Made by a program: the position numbers and the translations under genes
In this document: piece by piece, positions 1 to 6,986 of the stretch
Layout of the letters: every line of letters starts with the position of its first letter
How positions within the stretch are numbered: position 1 is the first letter of the stretch
Notes under the pieces: generated by a model
What the model saw: only the letters and a program-made list of their open reading frames with translations
What the model was told of the DNA's origin: nothing
The model's database searches: none
Source of the DNA: an uncultured Saprospiraceae bacterium
GTDB taxonomy: Bacteria; Bacteroidota; Bacteroidia; Chitinophagales; Saprospiraceae
Direction: 5' to 3'
DNA: 7,189 nt
Assembly (NCBI GenBank): GCA_937864255.1
Contig: CALMIT010000054.1
Coordinates: 1 to 7,189, forward strand

Positions 1-1
1 C

Positions 2-2932
2 CAAACCGGCTGGACGGTTCAAATTTATACTCCGGTAGGCGAGGCCATTTATACCAACGGTGTTGATGGAAAAAATGGCGGACGTATTCCGCAGCCGGGT
101 TTGCCGGAAGGCACGCATACCATCAAATATGTGGCTACTGATGCCTGTGGTAATCGCACCGAATATTTTGTGGACTTGCGCGTGATTGATGATGCGGTTC
201 CTGTTATGATTTGCCGGGAGGTAACGGACGTCAGCCTGACTATTGACGGAACAGGCAGGGTGAAAGCCGACAAATTTGACGAGGCAAGTTATGACAATTG
301 TTGTCTGGACTCATTTGTGGTGAAAAGGATGAACGAGCCGGATTCGCTTTTTGACTCTCACATTGTTTTTAATTGCAGCGAAATAGGCGACACCGTTATG
401 GTCATTTTACGCGCTTATGATTGCTCGGGCAATTTTAATCAGTGTATGGTGGAAGTACACGTAAAAGACAAATTGCGGCCCGTTTGCCAGGCGCCGGCAG
501 ATATATGGACTACCTGCACCGAAACCCATCACTTGCGATTCACAGACACTACTGTGCTTCAAAGCTATTTTGGAAAGGCGACTGCTACCGATAATTGCGG
601 AGCCTGGGTAAAAGAACTCACGCCTGATGTGGACGTGGACGTGTGCGGTATCGGCACAATAGTGCGGCGTTTTATTGCTACTGATTCTTCGGGCAACCAG
701 TCTTTGGGACTTTGCCGCCAAACCATTCATATAAAGGCAGTTTTTGATTATAAAATCAATTTCCCAGCCGACTGGATGGGCAAATGCGGCGATATGGAAG
801 ATGCACCGAAACTTACTTTTACACAGAATGAATGTGACAGGTTGGCCTATACTTATGAAGATTTAAGGTTTGATATTTCCAGCGACGGCGCCTGTTATAA
901 AATCATACGTACCTGGACGATAATGAACTGGTGCGCCTACGACGGACACAGCCAACCTGTTCTTGTGCCGCATCATCCCGACGGTATTATGGTGACGGAT
1001 TCGACTTACAATGCTTTCGGATATTATCAGTATCAGCAAATTATAAAAGTAGTGGACGACGTGCCGCCGGTAATTACTTACAACGGACCGACGGAGTTTT
1101 GCGGAGGCTACACACAGCAATGTACGGGCGATGTGGACATTTTGCCCGACATTCAGGAGGAATGTACTTCGGATTTGGACGTCAAATGGAAATTGGATCT
1201 TTACAACGATGGTACCAACGACATCAATGGCATCAACAGATTCAAACGTAGCCTGCCTTTTGGAAGACACAAACTCATATACGAGGTGAGAGACGGCTGT
1301 GGCAATCGCGCACAAAAGGAAATTATTTTCACAGTAAAAGATTGCAAAAAGCCGACTCCGATTTGTATCAACGGCTTGTCTGTTGACCTTATGCAAAACG
1401 GCACGGTTTCGCTTTGGGCTACCGATTTTGAGCAGGGAAGCAGTTCTGATAACTGTACGCCACGCAATGCTCTTCGCTTTAGAATTAACAGAATTGTGGA
1501 TGTAAACGGCGACCGCCAGATCACCGCGGCCGACTATCAAATGAATGTGCCGGCTACCGACACGGTCATGTTCCGCTGCCGCGATCTCGGAATTAATTAC
1601 GTACAAATGTGGGTGGGCGATGTTTTTGACAATTGGGACTTCTGCGTCACTTTTATAGACGTGCAGGACAATATGTTCATGTGTCGCACAGGTTCGAAAA
1701 TCATCGGAAATATTTCTACCGAAAAAAATAAAGGCGTGGGCGGCGTAAAAGTGGATTTGAGCGGCAACCGGCCTTTGTCTGCCATGACCACCGACGACGG
1801 AATGTTTGATTTTCCAAACGTGGCGAAAGATTACGACTACACGGTTGCTCCGTACAAAGACGAGGATCCGACCAACGGCGTGACTACCTTCGACCTTACG
1901 CTCATCAGCAAGCATATTTTGGGCGTACAAAAACTGGATTCGCCGTACAAAATTATCGCGGCCGATGCCAACAAATCCGGCAGCGTGACCACTTTCGACA
2001 TGGTGGAATTGCGCAAGTTGATTCTGAGGGTGATACCGAATTTGAGAAGCAACACGTCATGGCGTTTTGTCAGAAAAGATTTCAGATTCACCGATCCGAC
2101 CAATCCTTTTGCGCAGCCTTTCCCGGAAGTGTTGAGTATCAATAATTTTTCAACAGATAAGCTGGATGCAGATTTTGTAGCCATCAAAATAGGCGACATA
2201 AACGGCAATGCCAAAACGACGAGCAACCTGTCCGGCGATTTGGACGACCGCTCTTTCGATGAGACGCTGACCATCAAAACACAGGATAAAACGCTCATAC
2301 CCGGCGAAGAAATCACGCTGGATTTCGAACCTTCGAAAGATGAAAACTTGCTGGGATTTCAGTTTACTTTCCAGTTTGATCCGCAGTTGCTCGAATTTGT
2401 GGATTTGGATGAGAATGAGTGGTTTGGTTTGGAAAATTTCGGACTGGCATTTTTGAATGAAGGTATTATCACGGCGAGTTGGGACAATGCCGCCCGGAAA
2501 TCGCTGGAAAGCGGCGAGTTGAAATTTGCTATGACTTTCCGCGCGAAAGCGCCGGCACAGTTGAGCGACGTTTTGAAAATAAATTCCAGCTACACCGCGG
2601 CAGAGGCGTACAAATTTGACGGCGAAATGATGCACGTGGCGCTGGATTTTGGCGACGGGGCTCAAGCCGACGGGTTCGATTTGTATCAAAACAAACCCAA
2701 CCCGTTTGCCGACGGTACGGTGATCGGTTTCCAGTTGCCCGAGTCCGGCAATGCGTCTGTCACAGTCTTTGACGTATCCGGCAAAGTGGTGAAAAAATTT
2801 GCCGGCAACTGGCAAAGCGGATACCACGAAATCAGTATTCATCGCAGTGAATTACCTGCTTCGGGCATTTTCTACTATCGCCTCGAGGCCGCCAAAAACA
2901 CTGCCACCAAAAAGATGATTTTGATTGATTAA
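2..2932 (+). CDS. Secreted multidomain surface protein with HYR-like repeats, dockerin-like pair, cohesin-like domain and T9SS sorting domain (5' partial)
   Basis: The frame is open from the first complete codon at base 2, with no credible start in the window, so the N-terminus and signal peptide lie upstream; 976 residues are visible. Residues 1-560 are cysteine-rich HYR-like repeats, marked by D-x-C/S-G-N turns near residues 47, 141, 228 and 430, each followed by a beta strand and a 'D..xP' linker. Residues about 564-620 resemble a CnaB or carboxypeptidase-regulatory-like beta fold (GGVKVDLSG, then TTDDGMFDFPNV). Residues 620-677 are a dockerin-like pair of calcium loops, followed by a segment (684-737, NTSWRF to IGDINGNA) that I recognise from other Saprospiraceae-like surface proteins. 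Residues about 756-883 look cohesin-like (FQFTFQFDP). Residues 890-976 are a T9SS type A sorting domain (LYQNKPNPF to KKMILID). By family it should cross the outer membrane through T9SS and be anchored or released outside, probably in adhesion or matrix. No catalytic domain is visible. The ligand is unknown. Confidence 0.9.
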   Translation, partial: QTGWTVQIYTPVGEAIYTNGVDGKNGGRIPQPGLPEGTHTIKYVATDACGNRTEYFVDLRVIDDAVPVMICREVTDVSLTIDGTGRVKADKFDEASYDNCCLDSFVVKRMNEPDSLFDSHIVFNCSEIGDTVMVILRAYDCSGNFNQCMVEVHVKDKLRPVCQAPADIWTTCTETHHLRFTDTTVLQSYFGKATATDNCGAWVKELTPDVDVDVCGIGTIVRRFIATDSSGNQSLGLCRQTIHIKAVFDYKINFPADWMGKCGDMEDAPKLTFTQNECDRLAYTYEDLRFDISSDGACYKIIRTWTIMNWCAYDGHSQPVLVPHHPDGIMVTDSTYNAFGYYQYQQIIKVVDDVPPVITYNGPTEFCGGYTQQCTGDVDILPDIQEECTSDLDVKWKLDLYNDGTNDINGINRFKRSLPFGRHKLIYEVRDGCGNRAQKEIIFTVKDCKKPTPICINGLSVDLMQNGTVSLWATDFEQGSSSDNCTPRNALRFRINRIVDVNGDRQITAADYQMNVPATDTVMFRCRDLGINYVQMWVGDVFDNWDFCVTFIDVQDNMFMCRTGSKIIGNISTEKNKGVGGVKVDLSGNRPLSAMTTDDGMFDFPNVAKDYDYTVAPYKDEDPTNGVTTFDLTLISKHILGVQKLDSPYKIIAADANKSGSVTTFDMVELRKLILRVIPNLRSNTSWRFVRKDFRFTDPTNPFAQPFPEVLSINNFSTDKLDADFVAIKIGDINGNAKTTSNLSGDLDDRSFDETLTIKTQDKTLIPGEEITLDFEPSKDENLLGFQFTFQFDPQLLEFVDLDENEWFGLENFGLAFLNEGIITASWDNAARKSLESGELKFAMTFRAKAPAQLSDVLKINSSYTAAEAYKFDGEMMHVALDFGDGAQADGFDLYQNKPNPFADGTVIGFQLPESGNASVTVFDVSGKVVKKFAGNWQSGYHEISIHRSELPASGIFYYRLEAAKNTATKKMILID
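1859..2032 (+). other. Dockerin type I-like pair of calcium-binding loops within the surface protein
   Basis: Two copies of an EF-hand-like loop plus helix lie in tandem at residues 620-677 of the visible protein. Loop 1 (D620, D622, T624, D631) and loop 2 (D655, N657, S659, G660, D666) share the string VTTFD, and each is followed by a Leu/Ile-rich helix (LISKHILG and LRKLILRV). The acidic residues at loop positions 1, 3, 5 and 12 fit the dockerin calcium-loop pattern. In the first loop the usual glycine at position 6 is replaced by Asn, with Gly at position 7. In cellulosome proteins such a pair binds a cohesin. In Bacteroidota surface proteins it is more often a calcium-stabilised structural module, and that is the likelier role here. 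Confidence 0.7.
2267..2650 (+). other. Cohesin-like beta-sandwich domain within the surface protein
   Basis: Residues about 756-883 run as alternating beta strands: a start of the type LTIKTQDKTLIPGEEITLDF, then GFQFTFQFDPQLLEFVDLD, a G-I-I-T-A-S-W strand, and a late strand with MTFRAKAP. The opening strand with P-G-E, the 'F.F.FDP..L.F' strand and the aliphatic 'F.AKA' strand are the usual landmarks of cohesin-type domains. The call rests on this pattern only and sequence identity to known cohesins is likely low. It lies between the dockerin-like segment and the sorting domain. Confidence 0.5.
2669..2929 (+). other. T9SS type A C-terminal sorting domain
   Basis: The last 87 residues carry the three usual motifs of this domain: an entry motif LYQNKPNPF with a following G-T-V-I-x-F strand, a central V-x-V-F-D-V-S-G-K-V-V strand with a G-x-H-x-I step, and the terminal L-P-A-S-G-I-F-Y-Y-R-L then KKMILID. 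In Bacteroidota this domain directs the cargo through the type IX secretion pore and is normally cleaved by the sortase PorU. Its presence shows that the protein is exported to the cell surface or medium and that the host has T9SS genes elsewhere. Confidence 0.93.
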
Positions 2933-2958
2933 TATTGGGAAACTTGCATTTTAGAACC

Positions 2959-2987
2959 GCGCTCCCCGCCTAGGGAGCGCTTTTTTT
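2959..2987 (+). terminator. Intrinsic (rho-independent) terminator of the surface-protein gene
   Basis: A perfect 8-bp GC-rich stem, GCGCTCCC (2959-2966) paired with GGGAGCGC (2973-2980), encloses a 6-base loop and is followed at once by seven T residues (2981-2987). It starts 26 bases after the TAA of the surface-protein gene. Read on the minus strand the same stem is followed by GGTTCT rather than a T-run, so it should stop plus-strand transcription well and minus-strand transcription poorly. The T-tract overlaps the stop codon of the convergent glycosyltransferase gene. Confidence 0.9.
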
Positions 2988-3702
2988 ATTTTGAAAAAAT
3001 GTTGTATTTCAAAATGCAGTAAATGGCTCGGAAGCCGTCGCGCCAACCTATTTTTTTGCCTTCCTCGTAGGTGCGGCCATAGTAAGAAATACCAACTTCG
3101 TAAATTCTGATTTTAGGCACGCGGGCTATTTTTGCGGTTACTTCAGGCTCAAATCCAAAACGTTTTTCTTTTAAATCAAGGCTTTGAATGATGTCGGTGC
3201 GAAAAAGTTTGTAGCAGGTTTCCATATCCGTCAGATTCAGGTTGGTGAAAGCATTGGACAAAAAAGTGAGAAACTGATTGCCGATGCTGTGCCAGAAAAA
3301 CAAAATGCGATGCGGATTACCTCCCAAAAACCGCGAACCGTACACCACATCTGCAAATCCGTCCAAAACGGGGCGAAGCAAAAGATTATACTCCTGCGGA
3401 TCATATTCCAGATCGGCGTCCTGAATAATCAGAAAATCGCCGGTTGCATGCCGGATGCCGGTGTGCAATGCCGCACCTTTGCCCATATTTACCTCGTGCC
3501 TGATGTATCTTATCGGAAATTCCGGATGCGCAGACATGTATCTTTTCAGCGCGCCCTCGGTGTCGTCTTTTGAGCAGTCATTCACTACGATTAGTTCTTT
3601 TTCTATCCCGCCCGTCAGTTTTACAGCATTCACTTTATCCAGAATCAGGTGGATGGTAGCGGCCTCGTTGTAAGCAGGAATAATGATGGATAGTTTTTTC
3701 AA
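2986..3702 (-). CDS. GT2 family glycosyltransferase, polyprenyl-phosphate sugar synthase (dolichol-phosphate mannosyltransferase-like)
   Basis: This 238-residue cytosolic GT-A enzyme probably moves a hexose from a nucleotide sugar onto undecaprenyl phosphate. With the start used here, the sequence opens with the nucleotide-binding strand LSIIIPAYNEA (4-14), then VVNDCSKDDT (39-48, acidic D42), a NMGKGAAL-H-TG segment (72-82), the metal-binding D-A-D (95-97) and a DMETCYKLF motif (159-167) typical of the DPM1-like branch. No C-terminal membrane helices are present, so it belongs to the short soluble class of about 240 residues. I chose TTG at 3702-3700 because it gives the standard MKKLSIIIPAYNE start and falls 35 bases after the upstream stop. 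The frame stays open upstream to 3861, but that would overlap the neighbouring gene and add 53 residues without a family match. It is the last gene of a three-gene glycosyltransferase series, suggesting that it supplies lipid-linked donor to the two membrane proteins. The sugar cannot be told. Confidence 0.88.
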   Translation of the reverse strand: MKKLSIIIPAYNEAATIHLILDKVNAVKLTGGIEKELIVVNDCSKDDTEGALKRYMSAHPEFPIRYIRHEVNMGKGAALHTGIRHATGDFLIIQDADLEYDPQEYNLLLRPVLDGFADVVYGSRFLGGNPHRILFFWHSIGNQFLTFLSNAFTNLNLTDMETCYKLFRTDIIQSLDLKEKRFGFEPEVTAKIARVPKIRIYEVGISYYGRTYEEGKKIGWRDGFRAIYCILKYNIFSK

Positions 3703-3737
3703 AATATCAGCGTCTTTTTTTGAAGTAAAATTAAAAT

Positions 3738-5135
3738 TTACAATTGCCTGCGGCAGGTTTTTTCCCCCATGGCATTCTCGCAGTTGATATAATTCAGGTA
3801 TTGATTCCGCCTGTCCATTATTTTGGCAGGAGCGGGGTGTATCACCCCGAAAACCTCCCAATAAGCTTTTTCACTCATCGCGTCATAATGAATAATGCCT
3901 TTTGCATATTGATGGGTTTGTAAAAAATTCAAAGCGATAAACCACGGAAATATCACGGCAAATATATAAGAGCCTGCTTTCCTTTTACATATTGCCTGTA
4001 TGCAAAAAGCGATTCCGATGCTCATGGGTACGCTGGCTTCTATCAGTGCGCGCATCCCGAAACTGCCGCCATACCACCAGCACCACCAACTCGAAACAAT
4101 ATAAAGATTGACTGCGGTGAAAATCAAAACAGCCCAAAATGCCGGGTGCTTTCTGCCAAAAATCCAGCCGATGAAGCCCAGTAAAATCAGTGGCGACCAA
4201 ACCAGCCATCCTTTCCGGTAACTGAACAAAACTTTAAAAAACAAAGGGTCTGACCAGAAAAAATTTTCGCCCCGGTACGTATCAAAAAAGAAAGAACCTG
4301 TCTGTGATTTTATGTAAAAAAGATGGGGGAGGGAAGGGAGAATGAAAAGTAAAATGCAAACGAAAACTGACGCAGGACTGGCAAATAATTTTTTGAAATG
4401 AATTTTTAAATCAGCAAAATTTTGCACGCCCCACAATGCAGGTACAATTAAAATGACCACATTGGTCAGTCGCGTGGCAGCTACCAATCCGCCGCTCAGC
4501 GCCAGCAAAAACAAAAAACGGGTGTCAAAATTTTCTTTCCACCGTGCGCTTAGCCAAATAATTAATCCAAAAAGAAAAAATGAAAATACGTGCGACATCA
4601 TGCTTTCATAAGTGCTGTAATAAAAAAGATTGGTACCGAAGCCCAATACCACCAATGTCAGCGCTGTCACATAATCAGGAAACCAGCGCTGCAAAACCAG
4701 GCTGATAAAAAACAGACCCAGCGCCGCATAAAAAGCCGAACCAATCAGGATGGCTTGCCTGTACGGCGCCGAGTAGCCGTCGGCTATCCAGTCGTCGGAC
4801 ATCAGCGCGTAAGCGTGCGCCGCCAGAAAAAACGGAGTCATCAGAAGTGCCGGGCCAGCGGCATACTTGTTGATGCGCAGCGTATCATCTTTTTTTAAAA
4901 ACTGGTCATTCGAAAAGCCGGCTACAAGATTGTGAAAACCGAAACTGGCGTCTTTGTAGATAAAAAAAGCGGGCAGGTAGGCATAATAACCCGCCGCGTC
5001 CCAGTGCAAAAGCGCGGTACTTTTTTTAGTCGCGAGTTGATCGTTGCAGTCAAGCGTCAGGCAGATAATAAAAAACAAAAGCGGCGCCCAGGCGGAAACT
5101 TTAAAAAGTTTACTTTTTAGTATCATGAAACTCAT
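3738..5135 (-). CDS. Multi-pass membrane protein, GT-C fold glycosyltransferase-like (short paralogue)
   Basis: A 465-residue integral membrane protein with about twelve hydrophobic segments (near 15-30, 95-112, 127-149, 155-174, 181-197, 206-222, 226-237, 254-270, 311-327, 331-349, 366-383, 388-406). The first large loop holds WDAAGYYAYLPAF (45-57). An acidic residue in this loop, here D46, is the usual catalytic base of GT-C enzymes that use polyprenyl-phosphate sugars. Other landmarks are ATRLTN (220-225), FSYRKGW (304-310) and WWYGGSFGMR (353-362). All recur in the next gene upstream, so the two are paralogues. It ends about 35 residues after an AYWEVFG motif and has no C-terminal extra domain. 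ATG at 5135 gives a start 25 bases after the upstream stop; a second ATG at 5126 is an alternative. Neither has a Shine-Dalgarno sequence. The substrate is unknown, and the GT-C label rests on topology and motifs rather than a close named homologue. Confidence 0.75.
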   Translation of the reverse strand: MSFMILKSKLFKVSAWAPLLFFIICLTLDCNDQLATKKSTALLHWDAAGYYAYLPAFFIYKDASFGFHNLVAGFSNDQFLKKDDTLRINKYAAGPALLMTPFFLAAHAYALMSDDWIADGYSAPYRQAILIGSAFYAALGLFFISLVLQRWFPDYVTALTLVVLGFGTNLFYYSTYESMMSHVFSFFLFGLIIWLSARWKENFDTRFLFLLALSGGLVAATRLTNVVILIVPALWGVQNFADLKIHFKKLFASPASVFVCILLFILPSLPHLFYIKSQTGSFFFDTYRGENFFWSDPLFFKVLFSYRKGWLVWSPLILLGFIGWIFGRKHPAFWAVLIFTAVNLYIVSSWWCWWYGGSFGMRALIEASVPMSIGIAFCIQAICKRKAGSYIFAVIFPWFIALNFLQTHQYAKGIIHYDAMSEKAYWEVFGVIHPAPAKIMDRRNQYLNYINCENAMGEKTCRRQL

Positions 5136-5140
5136 TTTTT

Positions 5141-5148
5141 CAAACGTA
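5141..5148 (-). promoter_or_regulatory. Possible internal -7 promoter box before the short GT-C gene
   Basis: Read on the minus strand, the sequence TACGTTTG matches the Bacteroidota -7 consensus TAnnTTTG exactly. It lies five bases before the ATG at 5135, so a transcript from it would be leaderless or would start translation at the second ATG (5126). There is no clear TTG at the usual -33 spacing, only a TTTT about 19 bases upstream, so this is a weak call and may be chance. Confidence 0.22.
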
Positions 5149-5160
5149 GAGATGAAGGCT

Positions 5161-6954
5161 TTAATCGAAAATCTCCACTTTCAGGTCGTCCATAACGAGT
5201 TGTTTTGTGCCGCCCGCGTTCCAGAGATAAATTTTCACTTTATGAAACGGCTCCGCCGGCACGCGGGTATCGAAGTAAATTTCCTTCCATTGTCCATCGG
5301 CCAATTCGCGGTGAGGGCGTATCTGACGTATTTTCAGGATTTCGCCGTTGTTTTCAAAAACGATGGTGAGTTGCGGCATCCACCAGGCCTGCCACTCTTT
5401 TTCAGGCGTAAAAAACCAAGCGCGGGCGCGCAGCCACCTGCCTTTTTCAAAAAATAAATCGCCCGGGTTTTCGATGGTGGCCGAAAATTCTTTTTCAGGA
5501 CTTACAAAAGTGGCGTATCTGCCAGAGTGTACAAAATCGCTTCGCAAAACTGTCGAATCAGCCCAGTTTTCAAAGTCTGTTTCAAAAACTGTTTTCACAT
5601 TTTTTCTTTCACCCGTAAAATCTTCATCCGTGTCGAGCAAATAACGGTCGCGCGGTTTTATATCCGTATTGCCAAAAATCCGCCAGTAATAAGCGCGGGT
5701 CATGGCTTCCGTCTCAAAGCCGGGCTGCCTGGATTGAAAAATATTGAGTGCAATAAAAAATAAAGCGACCGGCAGAAGTAAGATTTTTAAAAATCCGAAC
5801 CGCCAGATACCCGCCGCAAAAGCGGCTATCGGCAAAGCCAGTGCGGGGTAAATGTCAATCATGGCGCGTTGCCCGAAGCCGCCGCCGTACCACCAGATAT
5901 TCCAGGCCGCCACTATCCACATGTGTACAAAAAACAAAGCCAGCACCGGCCAAAACAAGCTGCGGTATTTTTTTTGAAAAAGAAAAAACATACCTGCTAT
6001 CGCAAAAATCATCATGGGCGTATAAACAAACCAGCCTTTTCGATAACTAAACCAAACGGCGTTAAAATGCGGACCCTTCCAGTTGAATCCCTGATCCTGA
6101 TAGCTGTACACGAGCCAGTCGCCGCTCACCCATTTCCAGTAAATCAACTGTATGCTGCCGATGGCAAACACGATGACAGCAGCCAGCGCGATTTTAAAAA
6201 AATGCTTTCGGATGAACTCCAATTTTTCAACTACCGGGGTGAAAGCAAACAACACCGGAAAAATGGCAAAAACAATGTCAGTCGGTCTGGTCAGCGCCGC
6301 CAATCCCACGCAAACGCCTATAATTGCTGCCTTTTTGTAATCTGTGTTTTCATAAAACCGGATAGAAAAGTAAATCAAAATGGCGCATAGCGTAAAAAGA
6401 TAATTGTGCGGCATTGCATAATCGAAAGCCGAATAATTGTAATAATTGGTACCGAGCGCAACGGCGATCAATACCACTGCCGCCGCTTTTTCATCAAAAA
6501 AATGCAGCAGACTTTTCCTCAAAAACCACAAGCCGATAAAAGCTACCAGCATACTGCCAAAACTGATAGCCGCCTGATATGGCAATGAAAATCCATCGGC
6601 CGGCCAGCCGCCGATAAGCGCAATTAGGTGTCCGATTAAAAAAAACGGCAGATACATCAGGCAAAGCCCGATGGGGTATTTCATGATCATATTGCCGCTT
6701 TTTTCGTCTTTGTAAGCCTGATAAAAACTGCCGGATGGGTGATATTTTTCAAAAATATCGTCTTTAAATTTTAGCTCTTTGGCATCTTCAAAAATCAGGA
6801 AAGCCGGAAGGTAAAAATAATAACCTGCCACGTCCCAGGTAAGCGTGCCTTCGGCTTTTCCGACCTGCCATTTTGGGTGCAAAAAGGCAGAAGTCAAAAT
6901 AAAAGCGCAGCAAAACCAATAGGCATATTTGGAAAAAGGACGCGTCGCAGACAT
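5161..6954 (-). CDS. Multi-pass membrane GT-C-like glycosyltransferase with C-terminal beta-sandwich domain
   Basis: A 597-residue protein in two parts. Residues 1-406 form a membrane domain with about twelve hydrophobic segments (near 11-25, 94-115, 128-147, 158-170, 185-199, 207-222, 225-240, 252-271, 308-326, 333-352, 367-384, 388-406). It carries WDVAGYYFYLPAF (40-52) with candidate catalytic D41, LTRPTD (221-226), FSYRKGW (302-308) and WWYGGGFGQR (354-363), matching the shorter downstream paralogue in order and spacing. After AYYWRIFG (421-428) comes an extra soluble region, about 453-597: VFETDFENW, HSGRYATFVSP, a tryptophan-rich stretch near 506-526, and a final VMDDLKVEIFD strand. This order resembles jelly-roll carbohydrate-binding or galactose-binding-like domains and should lie in the periplasm. 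The protein probably transfers a sugar from a lipid carrier to an unknown acceptor, with the tail perhaps holding glycan or acceptor. ATG at 6954 has no Shine-Dalgarno sequence but lies below a -7 box match. It is the first gene of the glycosyltransferase series. Confidence 0.78.
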   Translation of the reverse strand: MSATRPFSKYAYWFCCAFILTSAFLHPKWQVGKAEGTLTWDVAGYYFYLPAFLIFEDAKELKFKDDIFEKYHPSGSFYQAYKDEKSGNMIMKYPIGLCLMYLPFFLIGHLIALIGGWPADGFSLPYQAAISFGSMLVAFIGLWFLRKSLLHFFDEKAAAVVLIAVALGTNYYNYSAFDYAMPHNYLFTLCAILIYFSIRFYENTDYKKAAIIGVCVGLAALTRPTDIVFAIFPVLFAFTPVVEKLEFIRKHFFKIALAAVIVFAIGSIQLIYWKWVSGDWLVYSYQDQGFNWKGPHFNAVWFSYRKGWFVYTPMMIFAIAGMFFLFQKKYRSLFWPVLALFFVHMWIVAAWNIWWYGGGFGQRAMIDIYPALALPIAAFAAGIWRFGFLKILLLPVALFFIALNIFQSRQPGFETEAMTRAYYWRIFGNTDIKPRDRYLLDTDEDFTGERKNVKTVFETDFENWADSTVLRSDFVHSGRYATFVSPEKEFSATIENPGDLFFEKGRWLRARAWFFTPEKEWQAWWMPQLTIVFENNGEILKIRQIRPHRELADGQWKEIYFDTRVPAEPFHKVKIYLWNAGGTKQLVMDDLKVEIFD

Positions 6955-6986
6955 GGGTAGTAGTGTTTTTAAAATTGGCTTTCACG

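Noticed and set aside
341..1567. D-S/T-x motifs of the Bacteroidota O-glycosylation type in the surface protein (DSL 114, DTV 130, DTT 182, DST 333, DTV 520)
   Set aside because: They fit the known sequon and the neighbouring genes are glycosyltransferases, but about this many would be expected by chance in a protein of this length, so they do not show that it is the substrate.
863..1930. Long minus-strand open frame (355 codons) antisense to the surface-protein gene
   Set aside because: Its translation has no recognisable domain, and it lies wholly opposite a frame with clear HYR-like, CnaB-like and dockerin-like motifs. The opening is a by-product of codon choice in the real gene.
2150..2842. 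Minus-strand open frame of 230 codons opposite the cohesin-like and sorting domains
   Set aside because: No domain is recognisable, while the plus strand encodes a clear T9SS sorting domain across the same bases.
2959..2980. The stem-loop as a bidirectional terminator
   Set aside because: The minus-strand side is followed by GGTTCTAAAATG rather than a T-run, so only the plus-strand terminator is supported.
3703..3861. N-terminal extension of the GT2 enzyme to an ATG at 3861
   Set aside because: It overlaps the 3' end of the upstream membrane-protein gene by over 120 bases, and the added residues have no resemblance to the GT2 family.
5869..6390. Plus-strand open frame of 173 codons opposite the longer GT-C gene
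   Set aside because: The product is basic, of low order and shows no family motif. The minus strand here encodes conserved membrane segments and the WWYGG and TRPT motifs.
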